DNA of 52,840 bases, from NCBI GenBank assembly GCA_018680005.1, contig JAHHJQ010000390.1, positions 1 to 52,840 of the forward strand, read 5' to 3'. The position numbers and the translations under genes are program-made. Positions 40,007-49,172 of the stretch are shown here, in pieces. Origin of the DNA: Bacteroidia bacterium (GTDB lineage Bacteria > Bacteroidota > Bacteroidia > Chitinophagales > Saprospiraceae). The notes under the pieces are model-generated. The model did no database searches, was not told the DNA's origin, and worked only from the letters and a program-made list of their open reading frames with translations. Each line of letters opens with the position of its first letter. Within the stretch, counting starts at the first letter, position 1.

Positions 40007-40549
40007 TCAGAACAATGCTTTCTGAAGAGGAAACTGGACTGGATTTTCAATATGCAGCAGTTTCTGTTTCATTTCCAATCCATAGACAAAGCCATGCAAA
40101 TCTCCACTTTTCCCAATTACTCTGTGACAAGGAATAATGATTGGAATAGGATTATTTCTATTCGCCAATCCCACTGCCCTTACAGCCTTTGGGCTACCTA
40201 TCTCTTCTGCAATGTCTGTATAGGAGACGGTAGTACCACTTGGAATACGAAGCAGAGTTTTCCAAACCAATTTGTTGAAATGCGTAGCATTTTTCCAGTC
40301 AATTGGTATCTTAAATTTCTTCAATTTCCCTTCCAGGTATTCCAGAAGCTGCTGTCTTGCGGAGATCAGAATGGGATGATATTGATCTCCCTCGGGATAA
40401 TATTCAGGTCCCGGATTGAGCACTAATTTAGTTAGTCCTTTTTCCGTCGACCTAAGAAAAATTCTACCAATGGATGAGTTGAAAATTATGGAAGATGCCA
40501 TAGGGCCTAAGTTAAAGAACCCTTTGCATATTTGATAATTATCCAGCAA
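40007..40549 (-). CDS. ogt: Methylated-DNA--[protein]-cysteine S-methyltransferase
   Basis: PSGTTVSYTDIAEEIGSPKAVRAVGLANRNNPIPIIIPCHRVIGKSG. Confidence 0.94.
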   Translation of the reverse strand: MLDNYQICKGFFNLGPMASSIIFNSSIGRIFLRSTEKGLTKLVLNPGPEYYPEGDQYHPILISARQQLLEYLEGKLKKFKIPIDWKNATHFNKLVWKTLLRIPSGTTVSYTDIAEEIGSPKAVRAVGLANRNNPIPIIIPCHRVIGKSGDLHGFVYGLEMKQKLLHIENPVQFPLQKALF

Positions 40550-40642
40550 AGAGTGAACTACTATCCAGCAAAAATCTAATCACAAGAAAAAGATCATATC
40601 TTCAACCTGTTAACAAGAGACATACTTACTGTGCAAACTAAA

Positions 40643-41728
40643 ATGAACGTGGCGATCCTCTTTGGTGGACGATCAGCCGAACACGAAATTTCCCTACTAT
40701 CGGCTCAAAATATATTCAATGCACTGGACCGAGAAAAATACAACCCAGTACTCATAGGTATTGATCATTTCGGTCAATGGTATTACTATGGAGATACATT
40801 TCAATTGGCACATGCGGATGACCCGAAAGAGATTCGTTTGGTTAATAAATCCACCCCAGTTATTCTATCACAGATTGCAGATGATCATAGATTGATTAAT
40901 GCAAAGGATATGACTGTAATTGTCAAAATTGATGTCATTTTCCCGATTGTTCATGGCCCATACGGAGAAGACGGTTCCATACAAGGACTGGCTCGTTTGG
41001 CAAACCTGCCATGTGTGGGTCCTAGCCAATTGGCTTCCGCGATGGGGATGGATAAGGACATCATGAAAAGATTATTGAGGGATGCAGATATCGAAATTGC
41101 AGATTTTTTCACCCTTTACCACTATGACAGAGAAGAATATTCTTATGCATTGTGTAGTCAGGAATTGGGGCCTGATTTATTTATCAAACCAGCCAACATG
41201 GGCTCTTCCGTTGGTATTTCAAAAGTCTCCGATCCATCTGGTTTCAAAGAAGCAATAGAAGTGGCATTCCAATATGATGACAAAGTAATTGTGGAAGAAA
41301 TGATCGAAGGAAGGGAGATTGAATGCGCCGTACTGGGGAATGAAAATCCTATTGTTTCAATACCCGGTGAGATCATTCCCAAGGATGGATTTTATTCCTA
41401 TGAGAATAAATATATCGATGAACATGGCGCTGGTTTAGAAATTCCCGCAGTATTGACTGAGGAACAAAAAAATCTGGTAATGGCCACAGCCAAACAAGTC
41501 TATCAGATTTTGGAATGTGAAGGATTGACAAGGGTTGATGTTTTTCTCACAGAAGAGAATCGTGTAGTAATCAATGAAATCAATACATTACCAGGATTCA
41601 CGAAGATAAGTATGTATCCAACCCTATTAGAACATAGCGGTATTCCGCCTGTACAGCTGATTGATCGACTGATACAACTAGCAATAGAAAGACTTCAAAG
41701 AAAAAACAAATTGAAAATGACGGTCTAG
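40643..41728 (+). CDS. ddl: D-alanine--D-alanine ligase
   Basis: FGGRSAEHEISLLSA, HGPYGEDGSIQGL, VFLTEENRVVINEINTLPGFT; ATG 40643 preferred to GTG 40631. Confidence 0.95.
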   Translation: MNVAILFGGRSAEHEISLLSAQNIFNALDREKYNPVLIGIDHFGQWYYYGDTFQLAHADDPKEIRLVNKSTPVILSQIADDHRLINAKDMTVIVKIDVIFPIVHGPYGEDGSIQGLARLANLPCVGPSQLASAMGMDKDIMKRLLRDADIEIADFFTLYHYDREEYSYALCSQELGPDLFIKPANMGSSVGISKVSDPSGFKEAIEVAFQYDDKVIVEEMIEGREIECAVLGNENPIVSIPGEIIPKDGFYSYENKYIDEHGAGLEIPAVLTEEQKNLVMATAKQVYQILECEGLTRVDVFLTEENRVVINEINTLPGFTKISMYPTLLEHSGIPPVQLIDRLIQLAIERLQRKNKLKMTV

Positions 41729-41797
41729 CTAATTATCCTTAAGCCGCTTTGCTAATTTTCGGATTTGATCTGTGATATGTTTCGTTTAAAACGTAAA

Positions 41798-41878
41798 CTA
41801 ATTCGCCTGATATCCGCCATCTACATTCATTGCCATACCCGTGATACAGGAGGATTCGCGTTCGTCAGCTAAAGTGCC
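41798..41878 (-). pseudogene. C-terminal remnant of a short-chain dehydrogenase/reductase
   Basis: Reverse translation KGTLADERESSCITGMAMNVDGGYQAN* = SDR C-terminal signature (LASDESSxITGxxxNVDGGY), stop codon immediately upstream, no remaining gene body. Confidence 0.7.
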
Positions 41879-42051
41879 TTTTCACCTCTATAACTTCAGA
41901 AAAAATACAAGATGTAATCATATTCATCTGATACTGAATCCTAATTATTTGTTCAATAGTTAAAAATACATCCGTATTAGCATGGTTGATATATCCTGAT
42001 CAATTGTAAAGGGAACAAGCACTTCCTGAAGTTTTCTTATGTTTGAAGACT

Positions 42052-42411
42052 ATGGCAAGAAAGTGTTTGGAGTGTGGAGGAAAGTTGTTCGGACGTTTGG
42101 ATCAGAAGTATTGCTCTGCTCAATGCAGAAGCACTTATAATAATAAACTCAATAGTGATCCTAATAAATTTGTAAGAAATATCAATAATATTCTCAGAAA
42201 GAATCGACGAATACTGGCATCTTTTAATCCTTCCGGAAAGACTGTCAAAGTACACAAGGATAAGTTGCTGGAAGAGGGCTTTAAGTTTAATTACATAACC
42301 AATACCTATAAAACAAAAACGAAAACTTATCGCTTTTGCTATGAACAGGGGTATCTCGAACTCGAGAATGGCTATCTCGCACTAGTTGTTCGAAAGGAGT
42401 ATGTCGAATAG
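42052..42411 (+). CDS. Small N-terminal zinc-ribbon protein
   Basis: MARKCLECGGKLFGRLDQKYCSAQCRSTYNNK four-cysteine motif. Confidence 0.75.
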   Translation: MARKCLECGGKLFGRLDQKYCSAQCRSTYNNKLNSDPNKFVRNINNILRKNRRILASFNPSGKTVKVHKDKLLEEGFKFNYITNTYKTKTKTYRFCYEQGYLELENGYLALVVRKEYVE

Positions 42412-42448
42412 CCCTCTTCACTAATCTTTTATTTGAAATATATTCTTC

Positions 42449-44647
42449 ATGAAAAACATATTCGTTCTTATTATCGGCATGTTGTTGATAGCAACATTAA
42501 CGGCTCAGCAAGAAATCACACTAGAAAAAATCTGGCCTCCCGGAGAATTCAGAACAGAGAGAGTTCCGGGGTTTAACTTTCTCAATGATGGCCAACATTA
42601 TACTCGAAGAGATAATAGTCAGATCAATAAATATGATCTGACCACCGGTGAAAAGGTATCCACTATGTTTGATGCTGAACAAGCTACAAATGATCAATTT
42701 TCAGGTCGATTTGATTCTTATGCCTTTAGTGATGATGAAAAGAAGATAATACTTAAAACTGCTACCGAACAAATCTACAGGAGGTCTTCCAAAGCTTTTT
42801 TTTACGTATGGGATTTTCAAAATCAGAAAATTCAGGCCATTAATCCAGATCACAAACAAATGTATACGACTTTTTCACCTGACGGAACTAAGGTGGCCTA
42901 TGTCATTGAGAATGATCTATATGTTCAGAATCTCGATACAGGTGAAGAACAAAAGGTAACTAGTGACGGTAGATGGAATCATATCATCAATGGCTCCGCA
43001 GACTGGGTGTATGAAGAAGAATTCAGCATGTCCAAAGCTTTCTGGTGGTCTCCGGACAGCAAGAAAATTGCCTTTCTTAGATTTGATGAATCCAATGTCA
43101 AGGAATTCACGATGACCAATTATACAGGAGAACTATATCCGGATTATGAAACATTTAAGTACCCCAAAGTTGGTGAGGATAATGCACTGGTGACAGCGCA
43201 TATTTATAATATCCAATCCCGTGAGACTGTTGTAGCCGATGCCGGCGCTGATGCAGACATTTACTACCCTAGATTGACCTGGACTAAAGATCCAAATCAA
43301 TTGATCATCACAAAATTGAACCGTCACCAAAATTATCTTCAGCTACTATCAACAGATGCAAAGGATGGCTCTACCGAAGTCCTACTCGAGGAAAAAAATA
43401 AGTATTACATCGATATAGATGATAACCTGACATTTCTGGAAGATGGTAAATGCTTCATTTGGACAAGCGAACAGGATGGTCACCATCATATATATAAATA
43501 CAATATGAAGGGTAAATTGGAAAAGCGACTGACTGCAGGTGCTTTTGACGTTACGTCCTTCTATGGAGTGGATGAAAAACGTAAGAGAGTATACTATCAG
43601 GCAGCCAAGAATAATCCAATGGACCGGGAAGTATATTCAGTCAATTTAAATGGTAAAAATGATAAGTTATTACTCGGAAGAGATGGTAGTAATTCCGTTC
43701 AGTTCAGCAGTACATTTGACTTTTTTGTGTGGAACCATTCCAGTGCCAATGAGCCACTCTCAGCCGCTGTTTATACCAATGAAAAAAAGATAGTTCGTAA
43801 TCTGGTGAATAACGATGCACTAAAATCTAAGATGAAGGATTATGATGTTACCCCTGTTGAATTCTTTGATTTCAAGACATCTGAAGATATACTGCTGAAT
43901 GGTTGGATGATCAAGCCTCCTAATTTTGATGCGACAAAGGAATATCCTCTGTTCATGACCGTATATGGAGGCCCTGGAAGTCAGACGGTGAGAGACAATT
44001 GGACAGTAGGCAATTACTGGTGGTTGCAAATGCTTGCGCAGAAAGGATATGTGATCGTCAGCGTAGATAATCGAGGCACAGGAGCTCGGGGTGAGGAGTT
44101 CAAGAAAATGACTTACCTGCAACTGGGAAAATATGAAACCATTGATCAAATCGAAGCGGCAAAATATCTTGGAGGTCTAGACTATATCGACGAGAATCGC
44201 ATTGGAATTTTTGGTTGGAGTTATGGTGGTTATATGTCTTCCAATTGTATTCTTCATGGAAACGATGTGTTCAAAGCTGCCATTGCCGTTGCACCTGTGA
44301 CCAACTGGAAATGGTATGATACGATTTATACGGAGCGATATATGAGAACTAAAGCGGAAAACGAAGATGGTTATCACGATAATTCTCCGGTAAATTATGC
44401 TGATAAACTTCTTGGTAGTTATCTGCTGGTGCATGGTGGTTCTGATGACAACGTTCATTTTCAGCATAGTGCAGAGATGGCCAAGTCATTGATCAGTGCC
44501 AACAAACAATTTGATACCTACTACTATCCAAATAGAAATCATGGTATCTACGGTGATAATGCGCGGATACATCTTTATACGAAGATGACCAACTTCATCG
44601 AGCAAAATCTGGGACCTGGTGTAGTAACTAAGTCATCAAGACCTTAA
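42449..44647 (+). CDS. Dipeptidyl peptidase IV (S9 family)
   Basis: GIFGWSYGGYMS nucleophile, GSDDNVHFQHS, YPNRNHGIYG; WSPDSKKIAFLRFDES propeller. Confidence 0.94.
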   Translation: MKNIFVLIIGMLLIATLTAQQEITLEKIWPPGEFRTERVPGFNFLNDGQHYTRRDNSQINKYDLTTGEKVSTMFDAEQATNDQFSGRFDSYAFSDDEKKIILKTATEQIYRRSSKAFFYVWDFQNQKIQAINPDHKQMYTTFSPDGTKVAYVIENDLYVQNLDTGEEQKVTSDGRWNHIINGSADWVYEEEFSMSKAFWWSPDSKKIAFLRFDESNVKEFTMTNYTGELYPDYETFKYPKVGEDNALVTAHIYNIQSRETVVADAGADADIYYPRLTWTKDPNQLIITKLNRHQNYLQLLSTDAKDGSTEVLLEEKNKYYIDIDDNLTFLEDGKCFIWTSEQDGHHHIYKYNMKGKLEKRLTAGAFDVTSFYGVDEKRKRVYYQAAKNNPMDREVYSVNLNGKNDKLLLGRDGSNSVQFSSTFDFFVWNHSSANEPLSAAVYTNEKKIVRNLVNNDALKSKMKDYDVTPVEFFDFKTSEDILLNGWMIKPPNFDATKEYPLFMTVYGGPGSQTVRDNWTVGNYWWLQMLAQKGYVIVSVDNRGTGARGEEFKKMTYLQLGKYETIDQIEAAKYLGGLDYIDENRIGIFGWSYGGYMSSNCILHGNDVFKAAIAVAPVTNWKWYDTIYTERYMRTKAENEDGYHDNSPVNYADKLLGSYLLVHGGSDDNVHFQHSAEMAKSLISANKQFDTYYYPNRNHGIYGDNARIHLYTKMTNFIEQNLGPGVVTKSSRP

Positions 44648-44648
44648 A

Positions 44649-45149
44649 TTATATACCGAACTGATCTAGGTGATAGGCAAAATGCTTGTAGTGCAATAAT
44701 TCGAGCTCTTCGTAGTTTAATTCTCCCTGGATTTCATTGTAGCAGAGGAACTCCTTATTTGCTTCAAAGTGATTGTAAAAGCGTCCAACCCCTTCAGGAT
44801 AGCTATCGATGGCTTCCTTCAATGAGGCATACTTTAGCTTTGGAAGATCTGCTGAAGTTTTGCCTGGTCTGTGTTCAAAGTTGGCTCCTTCCTGTATGAA
44901 CCTTTTAAATTTTTGTTGACCGACTGATGGGGGATCTGAAGGTGTTCCATACCGCTTGGTACAGATCTTAGCCGTGAGGATCAGATGCTCCACCATATGC
45001 TGTGGAGTCATTATTCCAAATTTGGCAGGTGTGTCCTCCTTTAGTTTAGTAAGTCTTTTAGGAACCTCTTCGATCAGAAAGGTGCGATATTCCGGATTGG
45101 ATGCCATCTTTCTGCGTTTTCTTTTCTTAAGGTATACGTTTTCAATCAT
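44649..45149 (-). CDS. DinB/DUF1569-like helical-bundle protein
   Basis: FGIMTPQHMVEHLILTAK and LHYKHFAYHLDQFG histidine pattern; possible start at ATG 45107. Confidence 0.55.
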   Translation of the reverse strand: MIENVYLKKRKRRKMASNPEYRTFLIEEVPKRLTKLKEDTPAKFGIMTPQHMVEHLILTAKICTKRYGTPSDPPSVGQQKFKRFIQEGANFEHRPGKTSADLPKLKYASLKEAIDSYPEGVGRFYNHFEANKEFLCYNEIQGELNYEELELLHYKHFAYHLDQFGI

Positions 45150-45172
45150 GGTCTTGGTTTTTAGGTTTAAGT

Positions 45173-48160
45173 TTAAGCTTTCTTCTTATCATTTAACGCA
45201 TAACGAGGGTCTTCTATATATGGCATGCGCTCCATTTGGGAAATTTCCATTGTCACATAATCAAATTCCTCTACGATCTTTCCTACCAGCTTATAGATGC
45301 CTTTTCCACGAAAAGGATACTTAGCTGCGACCGGAGGAAAGTGAACTGTGTCTATCCACCGGCCTTCCATGTCGAGGAATGTCCCAAAAAACATGCGTTT
45401 ACCTTTGTTCGTACTTGTGCGCTTCACCGTTACCAAGTAGCCATAGATGGTCATGATCTTACCCAGACGCTCCTTCATATCACGAGCAAGATAATTAGTA
45501 GAAGGCGACGCCTTCAATAATATAAATGGGTCATATAATGGAAAACCAAGTAATTCGATCTGATCATAGGCATTTTCCAAATCGGTAATCGAGAAATCAG
45601 GAAGTTCAAAGTCCCTGGCTGTCATCTTGAACAACGACCGTTGATATTCTATTTTGGATTGATGGTTCGTCATATAGTAGGCCTTCCACAACAAGGTTCT
45701 TTTATCCTGTCCCGAAAACCAAAATGCATCTATCCGTATCAGAATATCCAGCTGCTCTATTCCGATCACTACCCTATCCATGAAGTCTTCAAAAGATTTG
45801 TATATCCCATGCTCTTCTCGTTCTTGTACGATTCGTAAGGCGACACGGGTCTCCAACCCTGAAAGATGCTGGAATCCCAGATAGATCTTCTTTCCTTCGA
45901 TCACAGTTTCATAATGGCTGTGATTGACACATGGCGGATGAATGATGCCACCCTGTTGGCGAGCTTCGTGTACATATACCTCAGGACGGTAGAACCCTCC
46001 CCCGTTATTAAGCACAGCTACCATGTACTCCCGTGGATAGTACGTCTTCAGGTAAAGGCTTTGATAGCTTTCTACCGCATAAGATGCAGAGTGTCCTTTG
46101 GCAAAGGCGTACCCTGCAAAACTTTCTGTCTGTCGCCATATCTCCAGTGTCAATTCATCCTTGTATCCCTTGTCGCGACAGTTTTGAATAAATTTTTCTT
46201 TGACTTTTTGAAATTCTTCCCGTGATCTGTACTTACCACTCATACCCCGTCGTAAGACATCTGCTTCTCCCAGATCCAGCCCCGCAAAATAGTGCGCCAC
46301 CTTGATGACATCTTCCTGATAGACCATCACGCCATAGGTCTCCGGCATGATATCCAACATGACGGGATGGGCTTCCTTACAACGATCAGGATTCTTATGT
46401 CTCAGGATATACTCCCGCATCATTCCACTCTGAGCAACTCCCGGACGTATGATTGAACTCGCAGCGACCAGACCAAGATAACTGTCCACTTCCAGCTTAC
46501 TGAGTAGCATCCGCATCGCCGGTGATTCTACATAGAAGCACCCCATACACTGTGCTTTACGGACCACGGCGTTGATCTTTGAATCAACCAAAAATGGTTT
46601 GACGTTATGGATATCTACTTTGGGAGCATCCGGATAGTTTGCTCTTACTATAGCCAATGCATCTTTGATCTTTCCGAGACCACGTTGCCCCAGGATATCA
46701 TATTTGAATAGTCCAACATCTTCAGCAATCACCATATCAAATTGTGTCGTTGGAAAACCCTTTGGAGGTAGTTCAGTCGCAGTGAAATAATGTATAGGCT
46801 TCTCCGAAATGATGATACCTGCAGAATGCACACTGAGATAGTTCGGCATCCCGTTCAGCCGGTTCGCATAGATCACGACCAGCTGGGATAGTTTGTCCAG
46901 TTTTTTAAATGTGAATTTGCCATCACTTAACTTGTCGATCTCGTGCTTGGGCAGGCCGAATACCTTGCCCAGTTCCCTCACTGCTGCGCTATGCTGGAAG
47001 GTATTATATGTGGCCAATAGTGCCACCTGATCATGTCCTCTGAATCGCTCAAAAATATATCGGGTAACGTCCTCTCTGTCCCTCCACGAAAAATCAATAT
47101 CAAAGTCCGGTGGGCTCGTGCGATACAGATTCATAAACCGCTCAAAGTACAGATCCAGTTCAATAGGATCTACATCCGTGATTCCCAGTAAATAGGCTAC
47201 AATACTATTGGCGCCGCTACCACGGCCGACATGGAAATAACCCTTGCTCTTTGCATAGCTAATGATATCCCAATTGATCAGAAAGAATGGGATAAACTCC
47301 ATCTTGCGAATTAATTCCAATTCTTTTTTGAGCCGATCACAAATCTTCTTCGTGACCTTGTCATAGCGATAGGACAATCCCTTGTAGCAGAGATCACAGA
47401 TGAGTTTGTAATCTTCTTCCGCAGATGCTCCATAGTAGAGCTTGTTCTGATGTTTACGGTCCTTTGAAAAATCAAAATATATACTACAGGTATCCAGAAG
47501 TGCTTCTGTATTCTCGATGATTCCGGGGTAGTCTTTATAATGGCTTCTCAACTGCGCTATACTATAGAAGATATTGGTTTCATTCGCTTGTGCTTCGGGA
47601 GGCAATTTGCTCAGAAGCATATTGTTGTCGATGGCCCTTAATAGTCTGTGAAGGTTGAAGTCTCGCTTATTCCGAAAGGTGAAGCTATTGAGAACGACCA
47701 GCTTCTCCTGATACTTATTGATCCTTGAAAACCGTAACTTAGGTAAATCCCGCACACCTATACCGATCCATTCGTTGTTCGCAAACGCGGTTTTATTATT
47801 TCTCAATACCTGTTCAAATGGATAGATAAACTGAACATCGGGCAACTCCGGTGCCTCCTCAGGCCATGGGTCCTCACAGTGTTTGTGATGCGACAAAAAT
47901 CGATTGAGCTGAAGAAACCCTTCATTATTTTTGGCTATGCCTACATAGAGCTGTCTTGCGCCATCCCTGAAGTCTATCCCGATCAGTGGTTTGATATCGT
48001 ATTTTGCCGCCAGCCGGATGAAGTTGAGACAAGCCGAAGTATTATTGACATCGGTGAGCACTACACGTCTTGCACCGGCTCGCTGTGCAATCTGCAGGAG
48101 CTGTACCTCCGATATGATACCATATCTCAGGCTGTAGCATGTATGGCAGTTGATGTACAT
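45173..48160 (-). CDS. dnaE2: DnaE2/ImuC-like error-prone DNA polymerase III alpha subunit (995 aa)
   Basis: RGSGANSIVAYLLGITDVDPIELDLYFERFMN, PPDFDIDFSWRDREDV, FKYDILGQRGLGKI (catalytic Asp triad), YAFAKGHSASYAVESYQSLYLKTYYP; lacks the long C-terminal tau-binding region; QRSLF clamp-type motif. Confidence 0.9.
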   Translation of the reverse strand: MYINCHTCYSLRYGIISEVQLLQIAQRAGARRVVLTDVNNTSACLNFIRLAAKYDIKPLIGIDFRDGARQLYVGIAKNNEGFLQLNRFLSHHKHCEDPWPEEAPELPDVQFIYPFEQVLRNNKTAFANNEWIGIGVRDLPKLRFSRINKYQEKLVVLNSFTFRNKRDFNLHRLLRAIDNNMLLSKLPPEAQANETNIFYSIAQLRSHYKDYPGIIENTEALLDTCSIYFDFSKDRKHQNKLYYGASAEEDYKLICDLCYKGLSYRYDKVTKKICDRLKKELELIRKMEFIPFFLINWDIISYAKSKGYFHVGRGSGANSIVAYLLGITDVDPIELDLYFERFMNLYRTSPPDFDIDFSWRDREDVTRYIFERFRGHDQVALLATYNTFQHSAAVRELGKVFGLPKHEIDKLSDGKFTFKKLDKLSQLVVIYANRLNGMPNYLSVHSAGIIISEKPIHYFTATELPPKGFPTTQFDMVIAEDVGLFKYDILGQRGLGKIKDALAIVRANYPDAPKVDIHNVKPFLVDSKINAVVRKAQCMGCFYVESPAMRMLLSKLEVDSYLGLVAASSIIRPGVAQSGMMREYILRHKNPDRCKEAHPVMLDIMPETYGVMVYQEDVIKVAHYFAGLDLGEADVLRRGMSGKYRSREEFQKVKEKFIQNCRDKGYKDELTLEIWRQTESFAGYAFAKGHSASYAVESYQSLYLKTYYPREYMVAVLNNGGGFYRPEVYVHEARQQGGIIHPPCVNHSHYETVIEGKKIYLGFQHLSGLETRVALRIVQEREEHGIYKSFEDFMDRVVIGIEQLDILIRIDAFWFSGQDKRTLLWKAYYMTNHQSKIEYQRSLFKMTARDFELPDFSITDLENAYDQIELLGFPLYDPFILLKASPSTNYLARDMKERLGKIMTIYGYLVTVKRTSTNKGKRMFFGTFLDMEGRWIDTVHFPPVAAKYPFRGKGIYKLVGKIVEEFDYVTMEISQMERMPYIEDPRYALNDKKKA

Positions 48161-48217
48161 GGTGTTGTTTCATCTTGCCTCCTTCGTATAATTGTAGTGG
48201 TGTTGCCTGATGGAAGA

Positions 48218-49042
48218 TCAATCGAACAAATCCATCTGATCATTTCGTCTCTTTCGCGATGTGGTGGCGCCCATCCCCTGCAATTGAAGTTCCTGATAGA
48301 GAATGTATTCGTGTTCTTTGACCAATCTTTCCCCGATTGGTTTGAGTACTTCGGGGTCCTTGTTCCGTGGGGATTTGATATCCTTAGATATCGGGTAGGC
48401 ATTGAAATCCGATGGATCGAATGGGTGTAGCATATCAGTAATATCACTCAATGGCAGATCATTACTCAGCCATCTTTTTTCATCCTCTTCACTCAATACT
48501 ACAGGACTACGATGATGTCCTATTTTCTGTATCAGTCTATTTGGTGTGGTCGTGATGATCGCGAAGCTCTGTATCACTTCTCCTGTCTCCTTATTCGTCC
48601 ACTCATCCCATATCCCGGCCATGGCAAAAGGACGTTTTTTGTCCTTTCGATAAATCAGGTATGGTTTGTTGAGTCTTTCCTCCTTGGGTCCCTCAACAAA
48701 TCCATCTGCAAGGACAAGGCAACGTTGGGATCTGATCGCGTGCCGAAACATCGGTTTTTGTATGATGCCCTTCGCTCCACGATACTTTGGATCATTCTCC
48801 TTGTTGTGATCTCCCTCGCTGCGTGCATTGATGACATACATCTTTTTCTTTGCCCAGCGTGGTGTAAACCCAAAGTTGAATAGCTGCACTCGATCAGGAT
48901 CCTTATTGGTGATTACAAGCCCATACTCACCGGGACAAAGATTTACAGTGGGTACGAATCGCTCGTGCACTTCGGAAATATCCACATGGAATTCCTTTTC
49001 GATAACTTTCAACTTAGTGACGACTACGTATCTACCACACAT
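48218..49042 (-). CDS. SOS response-associated peptidase (SRAP/HMCES/YedK family) with C-terminal QMDLF
   Basis: MCGRY catalytic Cys2, INARSEGD, CLVLADGFVEG, GHHRSPVVL; ends ...RNDQMDLFD. Confidence 0.93.
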   Translation of the reverse strand: MCGRYVVVTKLKVIEKEFHVDISEVHERFVPTVNLCPGEYGLVITNKDPDRVQLFNFGFTPRWAKKKMYVINARSEGDHNKENDPKYRGAKGIIQKPMFRHAIRSQRCLVLADGFVEGPKEERLNKPYLIYRKDKKRPFAMAGIWDEWTNKETGEVIQSFAIITTTPNRLIQKIGHHRSPVVLSEEDEKRWLSNDLPLSDITDMLHPFDPSDFNAYPISKDIKSPRNKDPEVLKPIGERLVKEHEYILYQELQLQGMGATTSRKRRNDQMDLFD

Positions 49043-49172
49043 GATTGATAATATTTTACTTTATAATTAATGCCATGAGACCCGGGATATTAAGCTCCAG
49101 AAAGTTTTGTCTTATGCCTTGCCCCCTTTGTCCAATACACCTCTCCTTGATTCCTTATGCCTTTAGCCTCCC

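Noticed and set aside
45236-48430. Antisense ORFs inside dnaE2, SRAP and dinB (for example 45866-46225, 47879-48430)
   Set aside because: Shadow ORFs opposite strongly conserved coding sequence; translations lack recognisable domains.
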